A stretch of 64,000 bases of DNA from Antedon mediterranea (taxonomy: Eukaryota; Echinodermata; Crinoidea; Comatulida; Antedonidae): contig NC_092676.1 in NCBI RefSeq assembly GCF_964355755.1, forward strand, positions 3,764,288 through 3,828,287. Reading direction: 5' to 3'. The notes beneath the pieces were generated by a model that was given only the letters and a program-made list of their open reading frames with translations, was not told where the DNA came from and made no database searches. Shown here piece by piece: positions 21,001 through 36,000 of this stretch. How positions within the stretch are numbered: the stretch's first letter is position 1; each line of letters begins with the position of its first letter. The position numbers were made by a program, and so were the translations under genes.

Positions 21001-24000
21001 ACAACACATCGGTTGGATAAAAGATTAAACATTAATTATTATATAATAATGATTCAATATTGCACATTAGTGGTAATTAAAATAAGTTTATATGTTTACA
21101 GAATACAGAAATTTATTGGTCCAAAAGGAAATTCGTTTCGTTGAAAAGCTCTCAAATAATAAAAATTACAAGAGTACAATTAACTTAATTTAATGTAGGA
21201 CCATATTTGCTTGAAAAATCACCCATTATTACTAAATCAAACAAACAGATATATATAAGATATAAGCTTATACCCACAACTATAATGTATTTGACAAGAA
21301 AATTTACAGTATGTTAGTAACCCAACCTGCAGAATTGTTACGTTTTATTTTAATATCATAAGATTTTTTTATTTATTTTTACCATATTTAATGAGGATGA
21401 TCCATTCAGCAATTGCTGATCATTAGGGACCCTCAGAGTTTCACAAGACAAACATATACAAGAAGCTCTACATAAACAAAGTCTTATTAAAGTCTTTGAG
21501 AGTGGAGTTGTAATTTTGTCCTTAGAAAAAATCCTGACATGTGACGTGGGCTTGAACCCAGGACCCTTGGAGTGGTAGCCAAGCACCAAGCCACAACTCC
21601 ACTCTAAATTTGTTTTATTCTTTTTATGTAAATATTTCTATGTCAAGAGTTTCTCAATGGTTATTTTTATTTATAACTTTTAGGTGATCCTGCCTCATTG
21701 ATTTACTTTGTACCGTTTTCATGTCTTTGTACTGTATTTGAAAATTGGCGAAATAAATGATATGATAACATACTATGTGTTGGTCCCCAATTATAAGTTC
21801 AACTTTGTATTTATTTTCATAAGTTTATCATAAACCCACCTACTATGAAGTGAAATATGTCCACTCCTCAAATCAAACTTCATATAGGCCACCAGGATGG
21901 GCAAGTAGTATATATTAATTTTAATAACCAGATCTTAATCTTTGTGGTAAGAAGGGTGGAATTAAATTCCTTTGATGTCATCTGAAAAAACAATTGTTGG
22001 AATGTCATCAGGATGTGTGGGAATAAAGAAGAACTGCGGTCACAAAGAATTATTGTCGTCACTAAAGTTTACCTTTAGTGCTAGGCAGTGTATAGTTTTG
22101 TATTAAGGATTTACTGTGTAGGCCCTATATTATAGGTTATAATTTAACCTTGAAATAACTCTTTATTTTAATGAATTGTTTTCTGTGGTTTGGTTTCTAT
22201 TGAAATGATAAAATATTTTGTGATGTCAGTCAATCTCTGTCATATTTTATTGTATTGTTATATAAGTGTTTGTAACAAGTGAAGCATTTGTAGTTGTTGG
22301 AACTTTATGGATATATACTGTACACCTTTAGCTATGATCTCATAGAAAATTGGTATATTTTGGTCAATCAACTACCTGTTTATATTAGGATTTGATTTGA
22401 TTTTTTGGGACATACTTGTCTGAAACAACTATATTGAGAGATAAGAGAATTACACAAGGATAGAAAATTGCTGCCTTTTATTTGTGATTTATAAAATCTG
22501 CGAATTTTGGTTGAGTTTATTGAAGAATAATGGTAGGCTACTTCTAGACTAATAGCTACTGATACAATTTGTACAAAAGCAAAACAACAAGAAATCAGAA
22601 GATAAAGTTGTACAAAAAAAGAACAAATCATTTTTTATTCAAATTAAGGACACAACAATGTTGATTTGAAAAATTTAGTGATTGAATAAATCTAAGAGGA
22701 AACATCAAGAATATATTCTAGAAGCAATTTCAAGTAATATTTTATCGAGGAGTTTATTTTCTTACTAGCGGTACTGACTTTAAACATTTTCAAGATAGCA
22801 TTTTTTTTTTTTTTCTTGATTGCCGTAATTAAAGAATATTTTTACATATTGTACTTTTTAATGTGAACCTGGTTTACGTCACATAAGTACAAGATGTTAC
22901 ATAAAGATCAACGCTGGAAATCTCTAAAGAATTTAAACATTGGTACAATGACTGTTAATAGGTTACAAGGGATATCAGTAGCAATTAAGTGTAAGTTTAA
23001 ATTCTATTGTTTTTGTTTCTTTTTCTTTTTTAACAAAGCTCAAAATATAACATATTCATTTTAAATTGTCTCGCTATATAAACTTTTTTTTTGTGGAAAA
23101 TTTAAGTTAATTTGTTTGTTTGTTTGTTTTGACCATATTTAATGAGGATGATCCATCCAGCAATTGCTGATCTCATTAGGGACCCTCAGAGGTTCACAAG
23201 ACAAACATATACACAAGATGCTCTACATAAACAAAGTCTTATTACAAGTCTTTGGGAGTGAAGTTGTAATTTTGTCCTTAGAAAAAATCCTGACATGTGA
23301 CAGGACCCTTGGAGTGGTTAACCAATATGTTTTAAAATGACACCCATATTTATGACACCCCTATTAAAGGGAACAGTTTGTTTGGTTCCAAAATTAATAG
23401 AAATTCTATAATAGGTGTAGGGGTATAATGACACCAGTATTTTATTAAAGGACAACTTGACCGAGGATATTATATTTTAACAACGTATTAGGGATGTACA
23501 TATGATTTCAGAACAATCGTCGCCGTACAGCCGTCGCCGTAAATTGCTGCGACGTCAAAAATATGGTCTTTGGTCAAGTTGTCCTTTAAAGTATAGCTGT
23601 TAAATGATATTATTTTTGATCTATCAATTTGAAGTGTATAATAAGATTTTCTAAAGCATCCAACAATGGGCGTGGATCAGATAGTCCCGTCGGAAGGCAA
23701 TTAATTGTCCCTAATTATATTAATACTCGATAGGATATGATGAATTGGTTTGGGAATAATTGTTTTGGTATGGTTTAGTAGCAATCAGAAATTACTGAAT
23801 ATCATTTAGTCATTTTAAAGGAAGTTAGAATGAAAGGTTGTGGCATTTAAGAGACATAAATATGTTTCCAATAATAATTAATGTTATTATACTGACAAAT
23901 TAGCTTAATTCTGTTGTAAAATGGTGTTTAGGTAATCTGTAACTGATTAAGTGAATTGATATTGGTAGTAGGCTACTTATATTTCATTTATGCATGCAGT

Positions 24001-27000
24001 CACATTTGTTTTGTTTTTTTTTGTTTTTTTTTCGCTGGAAGTTATTTTACTTCTTTCTCCGATCCCAGAAACATTTACTGTTACCATTTAAGTTATTGTA
24101 AATGTAAGCTGCTTTTATTTCTTGAACTGTTTCTAAATAAATGTTGAATGAATTATTTACGTACTTTACTTTATTTAAGGGTACGTCATTCGGACCCAAT
24201 ATCCTTTTAATAGAGGTTTCCCAGGAATAGGTTTGGCCATATTGTTTAAACTCCTTATATTGATTTCTCGGTAAATTTATTGTATCTTCAATTGGGTGTC
24301 CCCTGAATAAGAGTTGGCCTATAGTGTTGTTGTTTCCTCTTGTTCATATCTTTTGAAAGTGGCCCTCTAATAGAGGTGTCCTGTTCATAGATTTGCCAAA
24401 GAATGGGTTTTCTATTGTATTTTAAACACTAGTGTACCAAAGAACTATATTGTATTTTAAATACTACCTGTGCACAGAGGTTTATTGAGCACACAGCATC
24501 AAACATCTAATGCACAGACAAGATGACACTGGCAGGTCTTGAACCCATGCCATCTCACGTGCCAGTTTTATGCCTTTCCAGTGTGCCATCTGGCTAAAGA
24601 TACGGTGACAATGTACAGTGGTGGCAACGTCTGTTTAATGCCATTTTAAGTGGTTTGTCATCGCTCAAATTATTGATTTGAAAGGCAAGAATTAAAGTTA
24701 ATTAAATTCATATCTATCTTCACGTTAACGACCCTTTAAGTATGACACTTTGCTTGTTCAGGTAGGAAAATAAAATTGGCTTGTTCACTTTCCGAGATTA
24801 ATAACCTTCAGAAGTTCAAGATCTTTTAGCTCCTTAAATATTGCTGTAGTTTTTCAAAATATTCCGTTGTGTTTTTACATACAATTATTAAGTATTATCT
24901 ATATAAAATTTAATTTAATATAATTATAGATTTTGCTACTGGCATCAGTAGTTTTAAAAAAATCAGCAGTTAAAAAAATAGATTAAGGGCATAGTTTGTT
25001 ATGCGTACAAACAGTTTACAAACCAAAATAATTTAATTTTGAAACTTTATATCAGCAAATATGTCAACAATATTTTATTATAACTTACTTAAATTTTGTT
25101 TAAACGTAGTAATAATTAATAAATCCCAAACTGATTTTCATTTTCATAAAATAAAAAAAAAAAAATAATTTCAGTCAACAAATTCCCTATCGTAAGAAGT
25201 TCACAGAAATGCCTCTGTTCCACGGATGATAAGGTCTCTCGAGGCATAATAACGCACTTAAAGCGTATTAATTAGTACCGTGAAGCTTCGACCAGAACCT
25301 ATTCACCTGTAAATATAGAATCATGACACAAAGAGATTGCAAAACACTGTGATATTTGGCAACATATATTTGTTATTCACAGTGTTTGTCCTTGTATTGT
25401 GCGTCATATCAATTCCCGAATATCACCCATTTCTTCGAGAAACATCATTAGAGGAAGAGAGGAGGCACAGATGATCTTATCTACGAAAATTTGGGAGGCG
25501 TACCATATTTAAGAACGTCACTTTTTGTGGGGGTTGTTTGGAGCATGTGTCTGCTACTCACTGATAGGAAATTATGAATCATGATTTTCTTAACCAAGTC
25601 ATCTAAGTTGATTAGCTGTTGTAGGAAACATCTTTTGCAGTGGTGGCTGTCGACTTGTCATTTATAACGGAAATCATGAAGGAAAGAAACTTTAGAAAAG
25701 CGGACAAGCAGACCGTTTAAACGATTGTCAAACTATCTGATAATCTTCGGTATAAAATTCAACAAACATTCCTTATTTGACCCGCACAAAGTGAAAATAC
25801 GGTTATGAGAATCACGGAATATTTTACAAAATGAACGGACTCGTTGATTTCAAAATGAAATCGTCTGTGTTTATGGAAACGTCTTTTTTGAATTGCGGCG
25901 CTATTGTGTTGAACTCGTCGTCGTTCGCTAATAACCCCTTGCTGCACACGTCACACTGCCAGTGCAATTGGTGTAAAGTGGATTTACGAAATTTTTATTT
26001 GAGAAAGGACAAAGTTCGATTTAAACCTAAGTGTAGGTAGAATTACGTTGCAGAATGTTGTTTTTTTTCCATTTCTAGATTGTATTTGATGTTTTTAATG
26101 AAGTATTGTATTTTGTTTCTAGAATAATAGTTGTTTTCTTCATCGAATGTTTTTATCATAAAGGTTTTTTCTGTGAACTTTAACCTCATATGTACCTGTA
26201 TTTTTTAGAGTATTACTCGTTAGTTGTTAGTTTGCTAGTAACTGATTTTAATGAACAATTTGTTTTTTCATTTCTAGATTGTATTTGATGTTTTTTATGA
26301 AGTTTTATCTATTTTGTTTCTAGACTAATAATTACTTTCTGTTCAGTGTCATCAAATGTTTTTATCATAAAAGTTAAAAGGTTTTTCTTGTGAACTTTAA
26401 TCTCATACATCTATTTTTTGAGAGACGTTTAACATTGTGTGTTATTATTATGTTAGCTTAAGTACTGATTTTAATGAATAATTTGTTTTGATTTTCTAGA
26501 TTGTATTATATGCAGTATCATCAAATGTTATTCATCGTAAACATTTTTATTTTTTTTATTTTAACCTCATACACACCTCCATTTGTGATAGAGACATTCA
26601 ACATTTTGAGTGTTACTATTTTGTTATCTCTAGTACTGATTTTAATGAATACTTTGTTTATTTTTTTCAGTATATCAGTTACAATTAAAGGCGCCGAAGC
26701 CTATGAAAGTTATATGTAAAACACCATCTCCTGGAAAACCACCATACTACGGAAAAGAGTAAGTACAGTATTACATTTTACATTTTTACAATTTTTATAT
26801 TTTGGTATATATTATTTTCTCTTTAAAGCTCTGTCTATACTATCAAACTTTATTTGACAAAAAAAATGTGATGTGCCCATATATGGACACAATGATGTCA
26901 TATCACTACCATATTTGGGCACATCACATTACATCACATTTGGGAAAATAAAGTTTGATAGTGTAGACAGCTTAATGCACGTTTTATTTGTTCTTAATTG

Positions 27001-30000
27001 TTGTTATTGTCTTAATTATAATAATTACGTCAACTGTTATAATTTTTATCATCATTATTATTATCATCATTATTTATAATCAATATTATCATTGTCATCA
27101 TTTATCATTATCATCATTGACATAATTTATTGATATCATGATATCTTAATAATCATTGTCAACATCATCATTGTCATCATCATCATTATCATCATCATCA
27201 TTGTCATCATCACATCATCATTATTATCATCATCACATCATCATCATCATCAACATTATCATCATCATCATCAACATTATTGTCATCATCAACCTCATCA
27301 TCATCATCATTGTCACCAACATCATCTCATCATTGTCACCAACATCATCATCATTGTCATCATCATTATCATCATTGTCATCATTTTATTTTCGTTATCT
27401 TCATCATCATCATTTTTGTCATCAAAATATTCTTTCAACATGCATCACTAGTGACATATTTCCCAATATTGTCACATAACCTTTGTAATCTCACCATCAT
27501 CATTTATTGTCATTCAATTATCATCTTTGCCGTCAACATGTTTGTACAGAAACTGGTTCACTATCCATTCTACTACAAACCAGTTCAATCTACATCATCA
27601 CTCATTGTATGCAGCAATGATAGTTACAAATCCACTTAATGATGTACATACAGCCTAAAAGCCATCCATCAACAATCAATCCCTTGTATATAGCAAGGCC
27701 TTGTTGTAGGGAATGCCAATCGAATATGAAGCCTGTGGGATTTTGTATGCTGCTCAACTAAGTTCATTATCTCAGTCAAATTATTGATCACACTCTAAAG
27801 TACACTCATACAACTTTAATTCCTACAAATTGACCCAGATGAGGTCATTGGACTACATTGTATAATCAATATTTATAAATCAATCATTATTTTTTTATTT
27901 ATTTGTTCATTTTTTTGCAACTTTCCAGGTGTTAAACCAAAAGTATTTTTTGAACAGTCAATCAAAAAAAAAATCAAAATCAACATTTAATTATTTATCA
28001 CACTCTAAAGTACACTTATTATACAACTTTAATTCCAACAAATTGACCCTAGATGAGGTCAATGAACTACATTAACCTGTATGATGAATATTCATAAATC
28101 ATTCACAATTTTTTTTTTTTTCATTTTCTTGGAAATTTTAAAATCTATAGACAAATTTTAGAAAATAAATAGCATGTTTGAACGAAAGCCTCTATTGAAC
28201 AAATCTCCAAAACAATTTTATCCCCTGAGTGTCCATAACAATCTGAATTGCTCTATCATCTGAATGATTGATTGCCCTAATTTGATGTCATAATGATTAC
28301 ATTTCTCATCATTAATATTTATAAAGTAAATATTATAAATATTATAGGATTTCATAAAATTCTGATAAGTCAACGCTATATTCATGAACAAACAATTAAA
28401 GACAGATAAAGCCTGGTTCTCAATTGGACGTAACGCAAGTAAATTGACCAATCACAAGCAACAGTTCGGATGATCCATCATATTGTGCAGTGTGCTTTTA
28501 CTTGGGTTGCATTCAAATGGAAACCAATGTTTGATTAAAAGGTGAAAGGTGAATAAGAAATGATTTCAAATTTTACTGGATCAAAAAATTACTTTTTAAA
28601 ACATATTAGCAGGAGTACATACCTAGTTATCCCACCCACTCTCAATCCCGGATGTTTTTATGTCTGATGGGGGACACACAGACAGACTCTATTTGAGAAT
28701 CTGAATACACTGCGCCAACCTGGTACTGATTAAAGTGGCTTTAACACTTGTTCCGCCCTGGCTCCGGCAAATAAAGTTGTGTCTCAATGTTTCGTTTTGG
28801 TGATGCGCCACTTGCTTGCATCAATCCTTTAACTTGATATACATGTATGACATGTCATGAAAACTAAAAAGTTGTTAACGCTGTATGCGCAAACTTGACC
28901 CGAACTTGAGTTGGAGCTGAACATGAGAAGGTGTGAAGACCCGTAATACTCTATGTGAACTTAGATAATAATCTATTGTAACAGACAGTAAGACAATATA
29001 CCATATTCCCATATTGTTTACTCATCAGTCTCTTGGGCCAGATTAGCCGCTATCCCTCATTTAAATACTTTGCTAGCGGCACAATGTATTATTTCTAAAT
29101 GTTATAAGTTAATCAATTAAAAGAGAAATGTAATTAGCTATGAGTTCAAAACAGATCAAGCGTGTAGTACATTACTGCTTATGAAGAGCAGTCGTTATGA
29201 TTCATGATGGTTTGAGAAAGTTGAACTCGTAAATGAGTCTTAAAGTCTTTAACCTAGAATGCTGTCATTAGAGTTTGTTCAATATTTGAGTAATTGGGTC
29301 ATGTTTATTTGCCATATTTAACAGATTTTAGCTGTGAGCACACACACTAGAGTTAAGTGTGCATAAGTGGATACAAAAAGGGACAGCCTAGAACCGTTCT
29401 TCCCCCAACCCCCAACCTTTTAAATTTTTGCAATGCCAAGTTAAGTTCAGTACTTCATTATCCAATCATGGAGGTATAAAAATATCCATGATCCAATGCT
29501 AAAGCTCTGTTTACACTATCAAACTTCATATATGGACATCATGATGTCAAATCACTACCATATTTGACACATCACACTTTTTATCAAACTAGTATAGTGT
29601 AGACAGAGCTTTAGGGCCTCGTGAAAATGTACCAAAAACTACAGGTATGGTAAACTGGTTTTGATATTGCCGTGGTTAGGAAAAGCTCAAAATACCAACT
29701 AAAATAGCATTTTTTTTTCTTCAAAAAATGAAAGAATAATTTCACTTGTTGTTTAGTTAAGAATTGCCAATCCATGGATGTTAAAGAGTTTTGAAAAAAT
29801 TTACAATGACCTTTAAAATGTCTGAACAACATAATGTAATTATTATATCTTCATTTGATGTAATCCTCGGATTATTAGATTATCTGATTATCTATTCCAT
29901 ATTAACTTTATATCCAGTTAATCCCCTTGACCAAGATAAAACAATATATAATAGAAATCATTAAAAACTAATTGTAGGACTTCAGAACTAATTGATAGTA

Positions 30001-33000
30001 GATGAAATGATATTGATTTTCATGGTCAGGGGCTGGTTGGATGTATAAGGTTATATAAACTAGCCTGTCGGGCTAGTAAATCAGTTTTATTACTAGCCCA
30101 AATTCAATTTTACTGACCATGAATACAAAACAAAAACAAATCTTGTTATAGGTGGTTGTTGTTGGAGTGGATCGAGTTGTAATTTGTCAATAGAAAAAAT
30201 CCTGACATATGACAGGACTTGAACCTAGGACCATTGAAGTGGTAGCCAAGCATCATAACCACCAAGCCAGTACAACTCCACTCCTAAATTACTTACGGTA
30301 GACTTACGTCCTTGAGTTACATCTAAATGGTAACCAAGCTGTAATATCATTCCATTTTTTTTATTCTGTTTTGAATTCAAGAGTAGAACAAAATTTGAAA
30401 AAAATTTTAAATTTTAATAATTCTTTTGGAAGTCTAAATCTGCTTTTCAGAGAGCTTAGAGCTCTGTAAAAATTATATATAATAAAGAAAATATACTTCA
30501 GATAATTACACTGTAATATTTGACAATACAAGTGTGCACATTATGTACTCCTTACACTACTACATTGATAGTTAATGCGTTTCAGAACATATTTACCATA
30601 AATAACTTTCATTACATAGTTATTAGCCGCCAGCAGCAATCGTTTGTACAATTTTGTTTGTTAGTTATACGTGTTAAAGGAAGGTCACAACAGCTTTTTA
30701 ATACAAAAAGTGAATTATAAACTAAAATATAGTGAGCATATATTTTACCTTGATATAAATAACAAAGAAAAAAACAAACATTTTTACCTTGATAAACAAA
30801 ACATTATTTAATTCTCTGTATTTAATTCAATATGTAAATTTAACCACAAAAATTAACCACAAATAAATGCAAAATAATTGTGGAATGGTTTATTTTAAAT
30901 GTAAGAATAACAAATAATACTACATTTTTTTTATGTAAACTTTGAATTATTTTAAGCGTGGTTCCTACTAGCGACGCAACGCTTGGACGTAACGCAACGC
31001 AAATGAATTGACCAATCACAAGCGATGGCTTATTCGCTTGTGATTGCTGTCTATAACTTCGCTTGTCATTGGTTAAAACGCTTGCGTTGCGTTTACGTCC
31101 TTGCGTTGCATTCTAATTGGAACCAAGCTTTAGTAGTTGAATGCAGTGTACTCACTGCTTTTATAATAAAAACCCCAACCATCAAGAACAGGAGGTCTGC
31201 AGGTCGGGTGCCAGGGTAGTTTTCTGGAATCTGGGTTCTAGTCCGATCTTACTGCAGTAACTACATTTTGTTTACGTTTTTAACCGATTTACACAAAATT
31301 TATCAAGCTTGTTTCAGGTTTAATCATGCACTGTTTGTTACAGTGACTGGCTCAGAATCTTGTGTATTGAAAAACATTACTTACAACCATACGTTATTGC
31401 AATAAAAAAAATTAACTTTCTGCAGTAACTGCAGTAGAATAATTTTGCCATGATCCCTATAATTTTGCCCTTATATAAATTATAAATTGTAACATTTACT
31501 ACTGCAGTAGAATAATTTTGGCCTTATTTATAAATTGTAACATTTACTACACTGTGCATGCAAATAATAATTATTTAAATATATTATTACTTGTACACTA
31601 ATGTTTTTAAGTGATTTATTGCATATCACAAATAAATTGAAACCAAACCTTTTAAAGAAAGTACAAATACATTTCTGTTGACATTTGCCATGATTTGTTA
31701 TTCCATTTAAAAATAAGTATTGAATTTATGAAAAATTAACAGGAAAAAGAATTATGTAATTTATGTGTTCCAGTTACAGTAATCAAACTATGATCTACAA
31801 AATTATTTATTTGTTGTTATTTAATTTCTACCAATAATAGTTGTGTATTGTGTGAGTGAGTGGCCGAGCGGTTTAGACAGTGTAACCGTAATTGCATAGC
31901 CATAACATCAGCAAGTGTTTGAGGCTCACTAGCTCCGTGGTTCTGGTGGTAGAATTGGTCTTCTCAGTGTACATATCTTATCTAGCTAATGTGCACTTTT
32001 AAGAACCTCGTACATATCTTTCGAGATGAGTAGGGGGTTACCCCGGTGTACTAATACTACACACAGCCACTGTCGCAAACACCCCTCCAACAAAGTTCTA
32101 TATTTGTGGATGCATGGATAAGTGAAAATCTAAATGTGATTAATTGCTTAATTAATGAAATGGGAATAAAAGAGTTGAAACCATCACTGAACAAAGTGAC
32201 TCGATCAAAGAAAAATTGATTAACGAGAGGGGGAGCTTATTTTTTTAGGCTTTTCAGTCTTTGTTACTAATTGTTTTTAAGTATCTGTCACCCTTTGGTG
32301 CTTTATATTTTGTTAATTTTACTCATTTATTCTTGAGAATGGTTCCACGATGGTTTTGAAACGTCAATCTTTTTGTCATTAAATCTTATTTTAAAGTAAT
32401 ATTGTAATGATGTGATTATTAAATTACCAAGTAAATTTGATAATAACATTTCCAAAACATTTTGAATATTACAGAATCTCAGGCAGTAAAACAAAAATAC
32501 AAATGACATTCATTATTTAATGTTTGTTCACTATTGATTTGAACCTGTGACCTAATTACATCAACACTAGCATTAATTGACTGCACCTACCACGCAACAA
32601 TATTCATTTTACATACATAACATGATGCTGTATTATAAATTACAGATTACATATAATCTATTCCATAAAAACATCACATTTAATGCTTTGCGTTCCTAAA
32701 AGCTATTTTATTTTATCGCATTCCGAAAGATATTCTTGATGAATCATAATTTTTTAAACATTATCTTCACATCAGGTATCACGGAGCCGTGTCACGAGAT
32801 GTTGCTGATTGGTTACTGCAAGAGGCAGGCGAGGGGAGCTACCTTGTCAGAGAAAGTCAAAGAGCTCCTGGTAGCTACACATTAGGTTTAAGGTGAGAAA
32901 AAATATTAAATGTTTATCTACAAAACTCACATTTACACCAAATCAAGTAATTTATAATTTATCTAAAAGCTTATCACATATAAATAGTCGTACACCCATG

Positions 33001-36000
33001 TAAAGTTTGGTTGTGGCATTCATATGGTTTTACAAAGACATGATGGCAGTATCCATATATAGCCGTAGTATGCCCATATAAAGTCTTTATATGGGCATAC
33101 TATGGCTATATATGGATACTGTATGGGTAATATCATGGCAGTATCTATAGCCATAGTATGCTCATATAAAGACATGGTAATATCATGGCAGTTTCTATAT
33201 AAAGCCACAGTATGCCCATATAAGGACATGGTAATATCACGGCAGTGTCCATATATAGCCATAGTATGCCCATATAAAAAAGACATGGTAATATCATGGC
33301 AGTATCCATATATAGCCACTGTACCATAATGAAAATTGTATGGCAATATTTATATAGCCATTGTATGCCCCAAAAATGGTAATATTGTGGCAGTAGCTAT
33401 AGTATGACCGTATAAAGACATATTTAATATCATTGCTGTATCAATATATCCCTTGTATGCCCATATACATATGCTTTGTCTTTTAAGGCGAGCGAGTGCG
33501 ATCACTCACCTAACACACTCCTAAACTCCCATAGTGCGATTTACAAAACAAAACACTTGAATTTGGTAAACTTCTACACCAACATACAAACAGCACACCT
33601 ACAGCATCCCTGAATGTATTGAGGGGTTCAATCTGTAATGCACCTATAATTTTCAAAAGACAAGGCCTGCCATATATAACATCAAAGAATATATATCACA
33701 AGAATGAGTATTCCGCGATTTTTGCATGAGAAATTTGTATCAGAGAGCTCCAGTGAGTGATGCCCGCCCTCATAAGGGCGGATGTATACATACTAAATAA
33801 GACTTGATTTAATAGATATTATACATGTCACATTAAATAGAATTATGATAATAGTTTTTGCAATTGTAAACTATTCTATAATACATATTTATTAACAAAC
33901 TAGTGTACATTCACTTTTACAGACAATTATTTACTAACATGCTAAGTTAGTTCACAAAAAAGGCCTAACACAGCAACACCAAAAATCAACGAATCGTTAC
34001 TCAGCACGGCCTATTCTTTACCATTGCCGTGTACTACTCTACGCCCAGTAAATTAAGTATTGTTTTTATGATATAAATTAGTATAAAATACATTTTATTA
34101 ATAGGACAAAATGTTAAATGTCATTAACATTTATTTGTTTTACCAGAAACAAGTTAAATATAGGAATATTATTAAACTATCCTTCGTGAAAACGCGTAAA
34201 CAACAACACGCCCGGTCACGCTATCGTAGCGCCCGGTTGATAAAGCAAACCGTTTATACGGCAGTTTTTACTAAATAAATTGCATAAAACAAACAATTAA
34301 ATATCCAAATAGTATTTAACATGATGTTGGCATGTAGTCGATAACATTTTTTATCATGAAAATACTACCGGTGGTCTAGCCTTTGATTATTGAAACCGTC
34401 ACAAAAAGTTGTATACATCCCAGATACATCCACACTTATGGCGGCGCCCTACCACATGGACAATATTACTGTTACAGGGAAAATCGCGGATTACTCATTC
34501 TTGTGATATATATTCTTTGATAACATATATAAATACTGTATGATGATGTCATCTTGCCCTTAAAAGGCATACTTATTTTGTTAAATGTGATTTCCTTGTA
34601 CAATAACCTAGTGTATTGTGTCACCTTCAACCACTTGATGATGGCTGCATACCTATGAGATTAATACCAAACACTGATGTATTGTTTTAAATAAGATAAA
34701 TGACTTATTTGTTTCTTAATGAGCTCATGCTTGAAATATTCTCTCAAAGGACAGTAATAGAATACATCTTTAAAATGAGTAAACCATTAAATGCATTTTC
34801 CTGTTGATCGATATTGAATGTAAACTATAGAGGGGGCATGGATAAATTAGTTAGGACTGCATGCTTAGACTCAAGGGTCTGCAACATTTATTTCCAAAAT
34901 ACATAGCCATTTGCCTGCGGTATAAAAACATTTTAATATATAAAATTATAAGCAATATTGAATTAATTATTTTTTTTTTTTTGTTCAAAGAATATTAAAT
35001 GTAGGAATAATTTTCATAATATTTCTGGAAGATACTAAAGTAATGAAATTATTGTTAATTTATTATATCACAATCTACATTGAAGTGATCTTTTGGTATA
35101 AAATTTTAATTTTTTTTTGTAGGTATGGTGGTATGACGAGAAACTATAAACTGTTCTATGACGGAATGCACTACATAGCAGATAAACGGTTCAACTCAAT
35201 GAACGATTTGGTAGAGGACGGACTAATCCACTTTTATATGGAGGATAAGGCAGCTGATTATATTAAAGTAAACAATGGAATATTCTATTTTTTTATATTA
35301 TTTATTTTTTCTTTCATTCTCAATGGTCCCTTTAAGAGGTAATGTCAACTGAAAAAATAATTCTAAATTTTTTTTTTAATATGCCATTTTAATGTTACAT
35401 AATAAATATCCACTTTGGCAAAAATTGTATCGAAAAACAATTATTTACCTGAAAATCTTAAATTTAAAGCAAACAATAGTCAAATTGGCTGCAAGCAAAT
35501 GGGTTTTTGGTTGAATTTAACTATTTATTTTGTCATTTTATACTACTTTTTTTGTGTTTTTTTTTCTACGGAAGTGATTAACTTTATTCTTTAATCTTCA
35601 TTTTTCATGTTTTTGAGGAACAATATATCTTTAAACAATAGTAAAAAAAAGGTAAATAATTTTATAACTTTTTTTAAAGGTCATGGATGCTGAGCCAATC
35701 TACGATAAACATTCAAAATATGCAACCGTGCGATTACCACGGCAACGGAGCTCGGTGGACAACATGGACCAACACCACAACTTTAGTAGCCACAGGTTAG
35801 AAGACGAAAGACCACCGGAATACAACAACCAATCAGTGGTTGGTAATAGTTTTGATTTATATATACATTTATACTTGGTAACCTCTTCAGTCAAAGACTG
35901 GTCTCCCAGAGGGGCCCAGTTATGATCAGTAGCTGTGATGTACTAATACACCGGGGTGACCCCCTACTCGTCTCGAAAGATGTACTAGGTTCTTTAATGT

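Larger units (their letters stand above)
18507..26670. other. Chimaerin intron 2 (8.2 kb)
   Basis: Repeat-rich intron: SINE fragments, family A and G elements, a GGACAC tandem block, a possible alternative first exon (25831-26032) and a triplicated acceptor-like tract (26041-26670). The rest is AT-rich sequence with no convincing exon. Confidence 0.6.
26974..32775. other. Chimaerin intron 3 (remainder)
   Basis: About 5.8 kb with a microsatellite, two ~120-bp duplicated segments (27781-27900 and 27990-28115, both with CACACTCTAAAGTACACT), SINEs and foldback elements. No exon-like block was found. Confidence 0.55.

Noticed and set aside
27156-27639. Ser- and His-rich ORFs
   Set aside because: They translate an (ATC)n microsatellite.
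31190-31250. tRNA gene suggested by GGGTTCTAGTCC
   Set aside because: A B-box-like word is present, but no convincing A box or acceptor stem pairing.
33020-33346. Overlapping Tyr/Ile-rich ORFs on both strands
   Set aside because: By-products of the 55-bp tandem array.
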